Source: Tigheibacillus halophilus
GTDB taxonomy: Bacteria; Bacillota; Bacilli; Bacillales; Amphibacillaceae
Reading direction: 5' to 3'
Length of the DNA: 64,000 bases
NCBI RefSeq assembly: GCF_042683165.1
Contig: NZ_JBHUIZ010000014.1
Span: forward strand, 186,001-250,000
The translations under genes were made by a program, and so were the position numbers. The notes under the pieces were generated by a model. That model was not told the origin of the DNA and did not search any database. It was given only the letters and a program-made list of their open reading frames with translations. Positions 16,708 to 24,794 of this stretch are shown piece by piece. How positions within the stretch are numbered: position 1 is the first letter of the stretch; each line of letters opens with the position of its first letter.

Positions 16708-17826
16708 TTATCTTTCCAGTAATCCATGGACATTATGATATTCAATATCATGTGCTTGAGCGACTGCTTGATAAGTTGCATAACCGTCCAATGTATTGAT
16801 CCCTTTTAATAACGCCTCATTGTCAAGACAAGCCTGTCTGTAACCTTTATTGGCGATTTGCAGCGCGTAAGGAATGGTCACATTTGTCAATCCCATAGTT
16901 GCTGTTCGTGGAACTGCTCCAGGCATATTGGCAACTGTGTAATGGACGACACCGTGTTTGACGAATGTCGGTTCATCATGTGTTGTGATCCGATCACTTG
17001 TCTCGAAATTTCCTCCCTGATCGATTGCGACATCAACAACAACTGAGCCCTCAGCCATAGACTTAATCATTTCTTCACTGACTAATTTCGGCGCCTTTGC
17101 TCCTGGAATCAGCACCGACCCAATGACCAGATCAGATTCCTTTACAGCATCAGCGATGTTCATCGGGTTAGACATCACCGTGTTCACGGATGAACCGAAA
17201 ATATCTTCAAGCTGGCGCAATCGTTCTGGATTCAAATCGACAATGGTTACGTCAGCCCCAAGACCACAAGCGATTTTAGCAGCATTCATGCCAACAACTC
17301 CCCCGCCGATGACTGTAACCCGTGAACGTTTGACGCCAGGTATGCCTGAAAGAAGTACACCCTTGCCTCCGTTATTTTTCTCCAGGAATTGAGAGCCAAT
17401 TTGTGCAGACATTCTTCCAGCAACTTCACTCATCGGGGTCAGCAGCGGCAGTGTCCTGTTCGGCAGCTGTACTGTTTCATAAGCAATCCCGATCACTTTT
17501 TTCTCAATCATTACTTTTGTCAACTCAGGTTCATTAGCCAAATGTAAATATGTAAATAAAATAAGGCCTTCACGAAAATAACCATATTCCTCAGGTAACG
17601 GTTCTTTCACTTTCATGACCATCTCCTGGTCCCATGCTTCAGAAGCACTATTTACCATGACAGCTCCGACTTCGCTGTACTGCTCGTCCGTAAAATTGGA
17701 ACCTAGCCCGGCACCTTTTTCAATGTATACTTTATGCCCGGCGCTTTTCAAAGCCACAACACCAGCAGGTGTCATTGCCACCCTGTTCTCATTGTTTTTA
17801 ATCTCTTTCGGTACCCCGATGTTCAT
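16708..17826 (-). CDS. ald: Alanine dehydrogenase
   Basis: NAD-dependent oxidative deamination of L-alanine to pyruvate and ammonia; used for alanine catabolism and in sporulation. 372 residues. Starts MNIGVPKEIKNNENRVAMTP; further signatures are the substrate/catalytic LFTYLHLANEP (His near 96) and the NAD-binding VTVIGGGVVGMNAAKIA near 170. ATG 17824-17826 with GGGAGA upstream gives the family length; upstream in-frame codons overlap the promoter. An extended -10 (TGCTACAAT) at 17872-17880 overlaps a near-perfect cre. Confidence 0.97.
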   Translation of the reverse strand: MNIGVPKEIKNNENRVAMTPAGVVALKSAGHKVYIEKGAGLGSNFTDEQYSEVGAVMVNSASEAWDQEMVMKVKEPLPEEYGYFREGLILFTYLHLANEPELTKVMIEKKVIGIAYETVQLPNRTLPLLTPMSEVAGRMSAQIGSQFLEKNNGGKGVLLSGIPGVKRSRVTVIGGGVVGMNAAKIACGLGADVTIVDLNPERLRQLEDIFGSSVNTVMSNPMNIADAVKESDLVIGSVLIPGAKAPKLVSEEMIKSMAEGSVVVDVAIDQGGNFETSDRITTHDEPTFVKHGVVHYTVANMPGAVPRTATMGLTNVTIPYALQIANKGYRQACLDNEALLKGINTLDGYATYQAVAQAHDIEYHNVHGLLER

Positions 17827-17858
17827 TGGTAAACACTCTCCCTTTACAGTTCTCATCT

Positions 17859-17872
17859 TGTAAGCACTTTCA
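17859..17872. promoter_or_regulatory. Near-consensus cre (CcpA site) at the ald promoter
   Basis: TGTAAGCACTTTCA matches TGTAANCGNTNWCA except that the central CG is CA. It abuts the ald -10 hexamer (TACAAT, 17872-17877), a repressing position. ccpA is at 43966-44961. Confidence 0.4.
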
Positions 17873-17971
17873 TTGTAGCAGATTACCGATAATAATTCAT
17901 CCACCAATACTATTTTAACAAATATTTTGCATATCGGGTATGAGAACGTTGCAATTTCGAACCAATACCAC

Positions 17972-18007
17972 TAAAAAGAGAGGCGTTCCCTTGCACGGGA
18001 ACGCCTC
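17972..18007 (-). terminator. Strong terminator of the 53-residue small gene
   Basis: GAGGCGTTCCC (17980-17990), loop TTGCAC, GGGAACGCCTC (17997-18007), an 11-bp perfect GC-rich stem followed on the minus strand by TCTTTTTAG. Confidence 0.92.
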
Positions 18008-18015
18008 CCTAAAAC

Positions 18016-18177
18016 CTATTTCTTTTGGTTATTAAAATGATGAATCGCTTTATTGTTGTGAAGCTGGTCTTCGACAACACCACTTTGATAACTTTCAAAA
18101 AGCTGATTCCTTACAGCGGCGACACCGTCTTTTTCTTCCTGTACAAATTGCGTGACCTTTTTTTCGTCAGCAGCCAT
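18016..18177 (-). CDS. Small hydrophilic protein, 53 residues, unknown
   Basis: Not recognised. The product starts MAADEKKVTQFVQEEKDG and ends NNKAIHHFNNQKK: soluble, charged, no Cys. ATG 18175-18177 has GGGGGTG 5 nt upstream, and the TAG stop is 8 nt before a strong terminator that serves no other gene on this strand. That pairing is the main reason to call it real. Minus-strand CATACTA near 18270 resembles a forespore sigma -10, but no matching -35 is seen, so its regulation is open. Confidence 0.68.
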   Translation of the reverse strand: MAADEKKVTQFVQEEKDGVAAVRNQLFESYQSGVVEDQLHNNKAIHHFNNQKK

Positions 18178-18356
18178 TTTAGCACCCCCACTACGATTGA
18201 TGTGTTTTACCTCGCCTTATTACGGGAATAGAATCACTAAGGACACCTGAAATGCCAGGCATGATTAGTATGTGCCTTTTAGCCGGCATTTGCCCTGTAT
18301 ACTTTTACCAGCCATATAAACAGCATTTATCCTAATAAACCGAGGAGGAATCAGCA

Positions 18357-18794
18357 ATGAATGCTCATTATCAAAATATTGTCGTTGCAGTGGATGGATC
18401 AGAAGAAGCTGAGATTGCTTTTAAAAAAGCGCTGGAAATAGCAAAACGTAACCAGGCACGCCTCATCCTGGCACATGTTGTCGATTCTCGTTCTTTTGCA
18501 ACAATTGAAGCATATGACAGGACACTTGGAGAGCGGGCTGAGCAGTATGCCAAAGAACTGCTTGAAGATTATGAAGTAAAAGCAAAACAGGCCGAGGTCG
18601 CGCAAGTAGAAAAAACAATCGAATTCGGATCCCCGAAAGTAAAAATCCCAAAAGATATTGCTAAAGATTATGATGCGGATCTAATTATATGCGGGGCGAC
18701 AGGAATGAATGCAGTAGAAAGGTTTTTGATTGGAAGTGTTTCCGAAAGTATTACACGTTATGCAAATTGCGACGTGCTCGTCGTACGCTCATAA
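18357..18794 (+). CDS. Universal stress protein (UspA family)
   Basis: Single-domain USP, 145 residues, alpha/beta fold. Has the ATP-binding type signature: VVAVDGSEEAE at the N-terminus (Asp near 13) and the C-terminal loop GATGMNAVERFLIGSVSESI (G-2x-G-9x-G-S/T), so it is expected to bind ATP and dimerise in the cytosol. GGAGGAATCAGCA precedes the ATG. Flanked by terminators; monocistronic. Targets unknown. Confidence 0.94.
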   Translation: MNAHYQNIVVAVDGSEEAEIAFKKALEIAKRNQARLILAHVVDSRSFATIEAYDRTLGERAEQYAKELLEDYEVKAKQAEVAQVEKTIEFGSPKVKIPKDIAKDYDADLIICGATGMNAVERFLIGSVSESITRYANCDVLVVRS

Positions 18795-18809
18795 AGAATA
18801 TAATAACAG

Positions 18810-18866
18810 AAAAAGGGCTGATCCATCAGATATTCAATCCCGATGAATCAGCCCTTTACTTTTTGG
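18810..18866. terminator. Bidirectional terminator between uspA-like gene and moaB
   Basis: AAAGGGCTGATCCATC pairs with GATGAATCAGCCCTTT (one mismatch) around a 13-nt loop, with A- and T-rich flanks (ACTTTTT). Confidence 0.9.
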
Positions 18867-18879
18867 CATGTGTTGCCCT

Positions 18880-19386
18880 CTAGTTTTTTTGCAGTTCATG
18901 CAAAACATGTGATACCTCAGGGAGTATCAAGCGTTCCATAGCCAGTTTAACCGCACCGGAAGAGCCCGGCACAGAAAAAATGACAGTGTGATTATGAATG
19001 CCTGCAATTGCTCTGGATAAAATGGCGGCAGAACCAATATCCTCTTGGTAGCTGATAAGTCTGAATAGTTCTCCGAATCCAGGCATTTCTTTTTCCAGCA
19101 AACTTTCGACAGCTTCTATTGTCACATCTCTTTTGGCGACCCCTGTGCCGCCATTTACGACGACGGCATTTACCCTAGGATCTTCGCAGCATGTATGCAG
19201 AGATTGCTTAATTTCCACCAATTCATCAGGCACAATGATTCTGTTCACCACACGATGCCCGGAAGAAGTCAGCAGCGAAGAGATGATATTGCCGCTTTTA
19301 TCCGTATCATTTGTTCGCGTATCACTTACGGTAATAACCACACAGTGAGCCTGGTGTTTTTGTTTCTTATGCTCTTTCATCGCCAT
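18880..19386 (-). CDS. moaB: Molybdopterin adenylyltransferase-like protein MoaB/MogA
   Basis: Molybdenum-cofactor assembly protein of the MoaB/MogA family, which adenylates or binds molybdopterin. 168 residues. Signatures: VVITVSDTRTNDTDKSG, VVVNGGTGVAKRDVTIEAV (ligand loop, about 88-106) and FSVPGSSGAVKLAM. Lies 27 nt after ackA and probably shares its transcript with ytxK and ackA. GGGG precedes the ATG by 8 nt. No other molybdenum cofactor gene is in the window. Confidence 0.92.
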   Translation of the reverse strand: MAMKEHKKQKHQAHCVVITVSDTRTNDTDKSGNIISSLLTSSGHRVVNRIIVPDELVEIKQSLHTCCEDPRVNAVVVNGGTGVAKRDVTIEAVESLLEKEMPGFGELFRLISYQEDIGSAAILSRAIAGIHNHTVIFSVPGSSGAVKLAMERLILPEVSHVLHELQKN

Positions 19387-19413
19387 AAACGCATCCCCGC
19401 TCCTTCATTTACT

Positions 19414-20601
19414 TTATCCAAAGGCATGAGTTACAGTATCCCTGGCAATCATCACTTCTTCATTCGTTGGAATGACGATAACTTTCACCGGAGAGTGCGG
19501 GTAATTGATAAAGGCTTCTTTTCCTCTTACCTGGTTCAATTTCGGATCCCAGTATATTCCCATGAATTCCAAGCCAGTCAAAACTTTTTCCCGGATTGTA
19601 ATACTGTTCTCGCCAACACCTGCCGTAAAGATAATCGCATCCACCCCCGACATTTTTGCAGCATAGGAACCCAAGTATTTATGAATACGGTTGGCAAAAA
19701 CATTCAACGCCAATTCCGCCCGATCGTTTGTGTCCGCTTGTTCCTGGATATCGCGTAAATCACTTGAAAATCCGGATAAAGCGAGCATACCACTCTGTTT
19801 GTTTAACACCTCAATGACTTCTTCAGCACTTTGCCCAGTCTTTTCCATGATATAAGGAATCAACGCAGGATCAATATTTCCTGATCTCGTTCCCATTGTC
19901 ACTCCTGCCAATGGGGTGAATCCCATCGATGTATCGATGGATTTCCCCCCCTCTATTGCAGCGATGCTCGCCCCGTTTCCTAAATGGCACGAAATCAGAC
20001 GCAGCTGTTCCAAAGGCACTCCCAGCAGTTCGGAAGCCCGCTGCGAAACATATTTATGTGATGTTCCGTGAAAACCATATTTACGAATGCCATATTTTTC
20101 GTAATAGGAGTATGGCAGGCTGTAAAGATAAGACATTTCCGGCATAGTTTGATGAAAAGCGGTATCAAATACAGCAACCATCGGAACATTTGGCAGCACC
20201 TCTTTGAAAGCCATTATGCCTGTCAAGTTTGCAGGGTTATGCAGGGGTGCCAAATCAGATAATTTATTTATTTCTTCCATGACTTCCTCAGTAATTAATA
20301 CGGAATCATTAAATCTTTCTCCTCCGTGAACTACTCGGTGGCCCACTGCGTCAATTTCTTCCAATGAATGGATGACGCCAGAAGCGGTCAATTGGTTGAG
20401 CAGCATTTGTACTGCTATTTGATGATTTTCAATATCACCAGTTTGTTTATTTTTTTCTCCATTAAATTCTAATGTAAAAATAGAGTCCGGCAAGCCGATT
20501 CTTTCCACGAGCCCTTTGGCACAGACTTTTTCCTCCGGCATTTGTATCAGCTGAAATTTTAATGACGAACTGCCAGCATTGATAGCCAGGATGTTTCTCA
20601 T
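19414..20601 (-). CDS. ackA: Acetate kinase
   Basis: Interconverts acetate + ATP and acetyl phosphate + ADP; overflow metabolism. 395 residues, ASKHA fold. N-terminus MRNILAINAGSSSLKFQL (phosphate loop), VGHRVVHGGERF (~80-92), FDTAFHQTMPE, KYGFHGTSHKYV (catalytic His near 180), ISCHLGNGASIAAI, and TAGVGENS near 330. ATG 20601 with AAGAGGAG upstream. The gene follows ytxK by 38 nt. Confidence 0.98.
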   Translation of the reverse strand: MRNILAINAGSSSLKFQLIQMPEEKVCAKGLVERIGLPDSIFTLEFNGEKNKQTGDIENHQIAVQMLLNQLTASGVIHSLEEIDAVGHRVVHGGERFNDSVLITEEVMEEINKLSDLAPLHNPANLTGIMAFKEVLPNVPMVAVFDTAFHQTMPEMSYLYSLPYSYYEKYGIRKYGFHGTSHKYVSQRASELLGVPLEQLRLISCHLGNGASIAAIEGGKSIDTSMGFTPLAGVTMGTRSGNIDPALIPYIMEKTGQSAEEVIEVLNKQSGMLALSGFSSDLRDIQEQADTNDRAELALNVFANRIHKYLGSYAAKMSGVDAIIFTAGVGENSITIREKVLTGLEFMGIYWDPKLNQVRGKEAFINYPHSPVKVIVIPTNEEVMIARDTVTHAFG

Positions 20602-20639
20602 AATACCAACTCCTCTTAAAGACGAAAGCAATCTGCCGC

Positions 20640-21626
20640 TCAATTTTGTTTGAAGCCAGTGAACCAAGTGTTGATTTGATTCATAATATCTTCCATCGCT
20701 CTGGCGTTTTTGAAAGAAGGCAGATTGACGAGCAAGGGCTGTTTTGGCTCCTTGCTTTTCTCACTTTTCTTTTGCAGAATTAAAATGCTTTTTGCATTGT
20801 TTTTTGACTTAAAAGCAGTCTCGGGTAATTGCAAAAGCCCGATGATATGTGCATGTTCCAGCAAGTAACCACGCAATTTGTCTGCTTGGTCACTGTCAAA
20901 CAGGAAATTTGGAATAACAAAAATCAAGTATCCTGCTTCTTTGACATAGTTGATGGATTGCTCTATCAATAGATGGTGGGAATAAGAGTGTCCCTCATCG
21001 GATTTTAAATGATATGCTGCAGCTGTTACATCATCAGGGTAATATCCTACCGGCAAATCAGCCACAACCAGATCAACTGGATCCAGCAAAAGTGGACGCA
21101 AACTGTCTTGATGGAAGAATTCAATTTCTTTTTCCAATAGATTAGCACTGCCATTTGCTAATTGTATCAGCGTTGGATCTACTTCACTCGCGTAAGCCTC
21201 AACGGGGTTTTGCAACTGATCTATGACAGTGCACAACAAACTTCCAGTACCTGATACCGGGTCAAAAATCCTGATTTTCTCATGACCAGCCATCAGTTTA
21301 CTTGCAAGGTAACCCGTAAGTAGTGAGACAGTTTCAGGGGTCATCATGTGCTGTTGCTGTGTGGATTGTTTCATGCCAGTCAGAATGGCTAATTGCACCG
21401 CTTTGCTCTTCTCCATTTTATCATATTGTTCCAATTGGATGTTTTCCAACGCTGTCTGCAGTTTCTTTTTGACAATATCATTGTTTAAATTTTGGGTATC
21501 ATGATAGAACAACACATTAATAGCCATTGCCAGATTGTCCAAGTATGGCGCATCTTCGTGCATGTTAATTGTCATTACTGCCTCATTGAGCCATTCGTAC
21601 AGTTTTTCTACATTCGTTTTTTCCAT
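20640..21626 (-). CDS. ytxK: YtxK, class I SAM-dependent methyltransferase-like protein
   Basis: Resembles N6-adenine DNA methyltransferases; conserved upstream of ackA in Bacillus, function unproven. 328 residues. N-terminal helical part (~1-95), then a Rossmann fold: IRIFDPVSGTGSLLCTVI (motif I, ~105-122), AYASEVDPTLIQLA, and DLVVADLPVGYYPDD, where DLPVGY replaces the NPPY of active N6-methylases. The Tyr and Pro are kept but the Asn is Asp-Leu, so activity is uncertain. GGAGGT lies 5 nt before ATG 21626. Confidence 0.9.
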   Translation of the reverse strand: MEKTNVEKLYEWLNEAVMTINMHEDAPYLDNLAMAINVLFYHDTQNLNNDIVKKKLQTALENIQLEQYDKMEKSKAVQLAILTGMKQSTQQQHMMTPETVSLLTGYLASKLMAGHEKIRIFDPVSGTGSLLCTVIDQLQNPVEAYASEVDPTLIQLANGSANLLEKEIEFFHQDSLRPLLLDPVDLVVADLPVGYYPDDVTAAAYHLKSDEGHSYSHHLLIEQSINYVKEAGYLIFVIPNFLFDSDQADKLRGYLLEHAHIIGLLQLPETAFKSKNNAKSILILQKKSEKSKEPKQPLLVNLPSFKNARAMEDIMNQINTWFTGFKQN

Positions 21627-21647
21627 TCCGCACCTCCAGTTACACAG

Positions 21648-21683
21648 CAAAACTCTCTCTTCAAAAAGACCTGAAGAGAGAGA
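21648..21683 (-). terminator. Terminator of tpx
   Basis: CTCTCTCTTCA (21653-21663) and TGAAGAGAGAG (21672-21682) around an 8-nt loop; the minus-strand tail is only TTTTG, so some read-through into ytxK-ackA is possible. Confidence 0.75.
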
Positions 21684-21710
21684 GGGCTTAAAACCTTTTT
21701 GCATTTTTTC

Positions 21711-22211
21711 TTATTTGGCTTTTTTTGCTTCTGATAACGCCAAATCATAATCAGGATGGTCTGTCACTTCACTTACGTATTCCGCATAAGTAATATTGTC
21801 ATCGGAATCGACAACGAAAATAGCTCGTGCTAAAAGACGAAGTTCCTTCATCAGCACACCATATTTTTTGCCAAAATCGGCATCTCGATGATCAGACAAT
21901 ATTTCCAAATGGCTGATACCGTTTGCCGCACAAAAACGCCCTTGTGCAAACGGCAGGTCCATGCTAATTGTAATGATTTGCACATTATCCAATTTATCCG
22001 CTTCTTCATTGAAACGTTTTGTTTGCTCGGAACATACACCAGTATCCACTGATGGTACGACACTGATCAATTTTACTTTTCCTTTGAAATCATGAAGCGA
22101 TACATCTTTCAATTCATTAGATACAGCAGTGAAATCAGGAGCTTTATCACCAGTTTTTAATTCAGGCCCTTCCAGTGTAACAGGCTCATGATTGAATGTT
22201 ACATTTGCCAC
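21711..22211 (-). CDS. tpx: Thiol peroxidase (atypical 2-Cys peroxiredoxin)
   Basis: Reduces hydrogen and alkyl peroxides with thioredoxin. 166 residues. Peroxidatic Cys in VPSVDTGVCSEQTKRF (about residue 60) and resolving Cys in GRFCAANGI (about 94), the Tpx spacing. The first codon is GTG 22211 with GGGGAGGAAT upstream. A plausible sigma-A promoter is at 22252-22281. Follows ytfJ with its own promoter. Confidence 0.98.
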   Translation of the reverse strand: MANVTFNHEPVTLEGPELKTGDKAPDFTAVSNELKDVSLHDFKGKVKLISVVPSVDTGVCSEQTKRFNEEADKLDNVQIITISMDLPFAQGRFCAANGISHLEILSDHRDADFGKKYGVLMKELRLLARAIFVVDSDDNITYAEYVSEVTDHPDYDLALSEAKKAK

Positions 22212-22251
22212 TCAGATCATTCCTCCCCATATCTATTGCTTCTACATATCC

Positions 22252-22281
22252 ATTATGAAGAATTTTACGGACCATGTCCAA
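22252..22281 (-). promoter_or_regulatory. Sigma-A promoter of tpx
   Basis: TTGGAC (22276-22281), 18 bp, CATAAT (22252-22257). Confidence 0.6.
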
Positions 22282-22336
22282 TAAATCGCCCATTTTTTCT
22301 TAGCCAAAGACTCTGATTGTAACCAATTTGACATTT

Positions 22337-22843
22337 TTAGATCATGTAATTGCTGTCCCAGTCATCATCTACGTTCTCATCATTAATTTCTTTATGTTTC
22401 ATACGCGGTTTTCCTTTTACTTCACTCTGCTTTTGCGGCGTTTGTTTATTCCCTGACTCTTTGATGATTTGCTGGATCTTTTCAACTGCTTTTGGAGCAA
22501 AGTCTATCATTTTTTCATAAATATGGACATTTTCATTCAGGTGTACCATCTTTACGCCTTTGGAATTGACAATGAGGAAGGCGATTGGCGTGACAGAAAC
22601 TCCGCCGCCGCTTCCACCACCGAAAGGCAGTGTCGCCTCTCCGGATTCTGAATCCGAACCAGAATCGCTGTTATTAAATTCTGTGCCTCCCGCAGCAAAC
22701 CCGAATCCCAGTTTGGAAACAGGTATGATTATACTGCCGTCTGGAGTTTCTACCGGATCACCAACGATCGTATTAACATCGATCATTTCTTTTAAATTCT
22801 CCATCGTAGTAGTCATTAAACCTTGTATCGGATGTTCGTCCAC
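22337..22843 (-). CDS. ytfJ: Sporulation protein YtfJ/GerW
   Basis: Spore protein required for normal germination in Bacillus. 168 residues; N-terminal DEHPIQGLMTTTMENLKEMI and DVNTIVGDPVETPDGSIIIP are diagnostic, then KLGFGFAAGGTEF, a low-complexity linker with Ser/Asp and a GGGSGGGVSVTPIAFLIV segment; the tail is acidic. Start is GTG 22841-22843 behind GGAGGAATTATA. Encoded 16 nt after ytfI, in the usual ytfI-ytfJ pair. Confidence 0.93.
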   Translation of the reverse strand: MDEHPIQGLMTTTMENLKEMIDVNTIVGDPVETPDGSIIIPVSKLGFGFAAGGTEFNNSDSGSDSESGEATLPFGGGSGGGVSVTPIAFLIVNSKGVKMVHLNENVHIYEKMIDFAPKAVEKIQQIIKESGNKQTPQKQSEVKGKPRMKHKEINDENVDDDWDSNYMI

Positions 22844-22859
22844 TATAATTCCTCCTTGA

Positions 22860-23453
22860 TTATCCAGATTGTTGTTGCATCATGATCTGCTTGAATTGTT
22901 TTCTCATGCGTATAGCTTTCCCCATTTTTATCGTAGCAATGCAATCTAATTCGGACTGCAAACCTCGTGTTTGAAAATATGGGCTGATACCAATTTGCGG
23001 CTGTTTTTCCACGTTGCATTTCTCCTGGATGAAAGCTCCCGCACTCCCTTTCATACTCCACAATACCCCTGCCAATATCCCTGTACTGCACGCATCGCCT
23101 GTACCAAATTTTGTCTGCCAATATAATTTCCTTACTCGCACTTTTGGTAAGAGTGCGTTTAAAAGCAAATAATATTTGTTTATTTTTCGTTTCATTTCAG
23201 TAAATAACGAGTGAAAATCCGACTGATTTAGAGCATTATGAATCAGTTCGGCTAGGTATTTTTCATCTTCACCAGATTCACTGGATCCTTCATAATGCCT
23301 TATTTCCATTCCATAAAAACGCATAGTTATTTCCCAGACGAAAACCAAATTGGCGTATTTGTACTGGATATGGATATGCACATGTGACAGCAATACGAAT
23401 ACGAGCACAATTATGGAAATCAAAACCAAAATGATTCCAAAAACAAGAAGCAT
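22860..23453 (-). CDS. ytfI: DUF2953 membrane protein YtfI
   Basis: Unknown function, paired with ytfJ and probably sporulation-linked. 197 residues from ATG 23453 (GGGGGG upstream); an upstream in-frame start would add 17 residues without a better site. One N-terminal membrane segment (LLVFGIILVLISIIVLVFVLL), then a hydrophilic domain with KVRVRKLYWQTKFGTGDAC and GILAGVLWSMKG, characteristic of the family. Confidence 0.88.
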   Translation of the reverse strand: MLLVFGIILVLISIIVLVFVLLSHVHIHIQYKYANLVFVWEITMRFYGMEIRHYEGSSESGEDEKYLAELIHNALNQSDFHSLFTEMKRKINKYYLLLNALLPKVRVRKLYWQTKFGTGDACSTGILAGVLWSMKGSAGAFIQEKCNVEKQPQIGISPYFQTRGLQSELDCIATIKMGKAIRMRKQFKQIMMQQQSG

Positions 23454-23638
23454 GTATGTCCCCCCTGAACCGGCCAGCAATTTCATTGATTTAGTTTTAG
23501 CCAAAATTTACTAATTTATCCTGAATTGAATCCAAAGCTTGTATTGGTGACAGACATTTTTTTGCATACTGTTCGGCATCTTTAGCCAAAAATGATAGTA
23601 TAGAATTGAATTGATTATATAAAAAGGCAGTGATAGTG

Positions 23639-24430
23639 ATGCAGAAAAGAAATAAAATATACTTTTACAATCCACATAAAGACGTTGAAAAACTTCAGCC
23701 TTTGATAGAACTTGCTGAACAGAATGACTATAGGATGGTGGAACAAGCAGCTGATGCTAATATCATTATCAGCGTAGGCGGGGATGGCGCTTTTTTACAA
23801 GCTGTCAGAAAAACAGGTTTTAGGCAGGATTGTCTATACGCGGGGATTACCGAGAAAGATCTTTCGGGTCTGTATTGCGACTTCAACATGGATAATTTCG
23901 ATGAAATGCTGGAAACCTTGCAAAATGAAGAGCTGGAAGTGAGGCGTTTTCCTGTCATCGATGTTTTGGTGAATGAAACCAGCTTTCATTGTTTGAATGA
24001 ATTAAGCATCCGCTCCTCCATTATTAAAACGATCAATATCGATGTATTGATCGACGATTTGCATTTTGAAACTTTCCGCGGCGACGGACTGATCGTTTCT
24101 ACACCTACAGGCAGTACTGGGTATAGTAAATCCACCATGGGAGCAGTCGTAGATCCACTGCTCGGTTGTTATCAAGTGTCAGAGATCGCGTCATTGAATA
24201 ATAACAAATACCGTACACTTGGTTCTTCATTCATTTTAGGTAAAGAACGTATGCTGACACTGGCTCTTGACGAACATGAGAAGGATTACCCCGTCATTGG
24301 TCTAGACAATGAAGCTTATTCGATACAAAATATAAAAAAAATAAAGGTGACGCTTTCCGATAAGGTAGTTAAAACTGTCAAATTAAAAAACAATTCTTAT
24401 TGGAACCGCGTGAAACGCACATTTTTGTGA
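23639..24430 (+). CDS. nadK2: NAD kinase 2
   Basis: Phosphorylates NAD to NADP. 263 residues from ATG 23639 (GGCAG-type site upstream). Nucleotide motif VGGDGAFLQAV (~50; the usual GGDGT has Ala here, as in YtdI/PpnKB proteins), CLNELSIRS, and the substrate loop STPTGSTGYSKS near 160. The shorter length and GGDGA variant fit the second Bacillus NAD kinase (YtdI) rather than YjbN. Convergent with the SASP gene. Confidence 0.95.
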   Translation: MQKRNKIYFYNPHKDVEKLQPLIELAEQNDYRMVEQAADANIIISVGGDGAFLQAVRKTGFRQDCLYAGITEKDLSGLYCDFNMDNFDEMLETLQNEELEVRRFPVIDVLVNETSFHCLNELSIRSSIIKTINIDVLIDDLHFETFRGDGLIVSTPTGSTGYSKSTMGAVVDPLLGCYQVSEIASLNNNKYRTLGSSFILGKERMLTLALDEHEKDYPVIGLDNEAYSIQNIKKIKVTLSDKVVKTVKLKNNSYWNRVKRTFL

Positions 24431-24436
24431 AAATGA

Positions 24437-24466
24437 AAGAGGCTGTCTGTTACCAGACAGCCTCTA
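24437..24466. terminator. Bidirectional terminator between nadK2 and the SASP gene
   Basis: GAGGCTGTCTG, loop TTAC, CAGACAGCCTC (24439-24464), an 11-bp perfect stem; TTTTTT follows at a short distance on the plus strand. Confidence 0.85.
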
Positions 24467-24484
24467 GCCATGTTTTTTGTTTAA

Positions 24485-24688
24485 TTAGCTTTGCATAGAT
24501 CCACCAAACTGTTGTTCAGCCATGGATACGAGTCGCTTTGTGATTTCTCCACCAACAGATCCATTGGCACGGGAAGTCGTATCAGCACCAAGCTGTACAC
24601 CAAATTCCTGAGCGATCTCAGTTTTCATTTGATCCAGTGCTTGCTGTGCACCAGCCACTACCAATTGGTTTGAATTGTTACTTGCCAT
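24485..24688 (-). CDS. Alpha/beta-type small acid-soluble spore protein
   Basis: Forespore DNA-binding protein that saturates and protects spore DNA. 67 residues, MASNNSNQLVVAGAQQALDQ, then the GPR protease region EIAQEFGV and the DNA-binding GGEITKRLVSMAEQQFGG. AAGGAGGTGATTGATT precedes ATG 24686-24688. A sigma-G promoter with consensus spacing lies upstream. Confidence 0.96.
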   Translation of the reverse strand: MASNNSNQLVVAGAQQALDQMKTEIAQEFGVQLGADTTSRANGSVGGEITKRLVSMAEQQFGGSMQS

Positions 24689-24712
24689 AATCAATCACCT
24701 CCTTGGTACTTA

Positions 24713-24742
24713 TAGAATGTGTCAGGAGGCGATTTTACATGC
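24713..24742 (-). promoter_or_regulatory. Sigma-G promoter of the SASP gene
   Basis: GCATG (24738-24742), 18 bp, CATTCTA (24713-24719), matching GNATR-18-CATNNTA. Confidence 0.82.
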
Positions 24743-24794
24743 ATGAAAACAATTGGTAAGTCTTGCCTTTTACATAGCCTGAAAATAGTTTTTG

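Noticed and set aside
18255..18285. Sigma-G promoter for the 53-residue gene (CATACTA)
   Set aside because: No GNATR-type -35 at 17-18 bp, so the -10 match alone is not enough.
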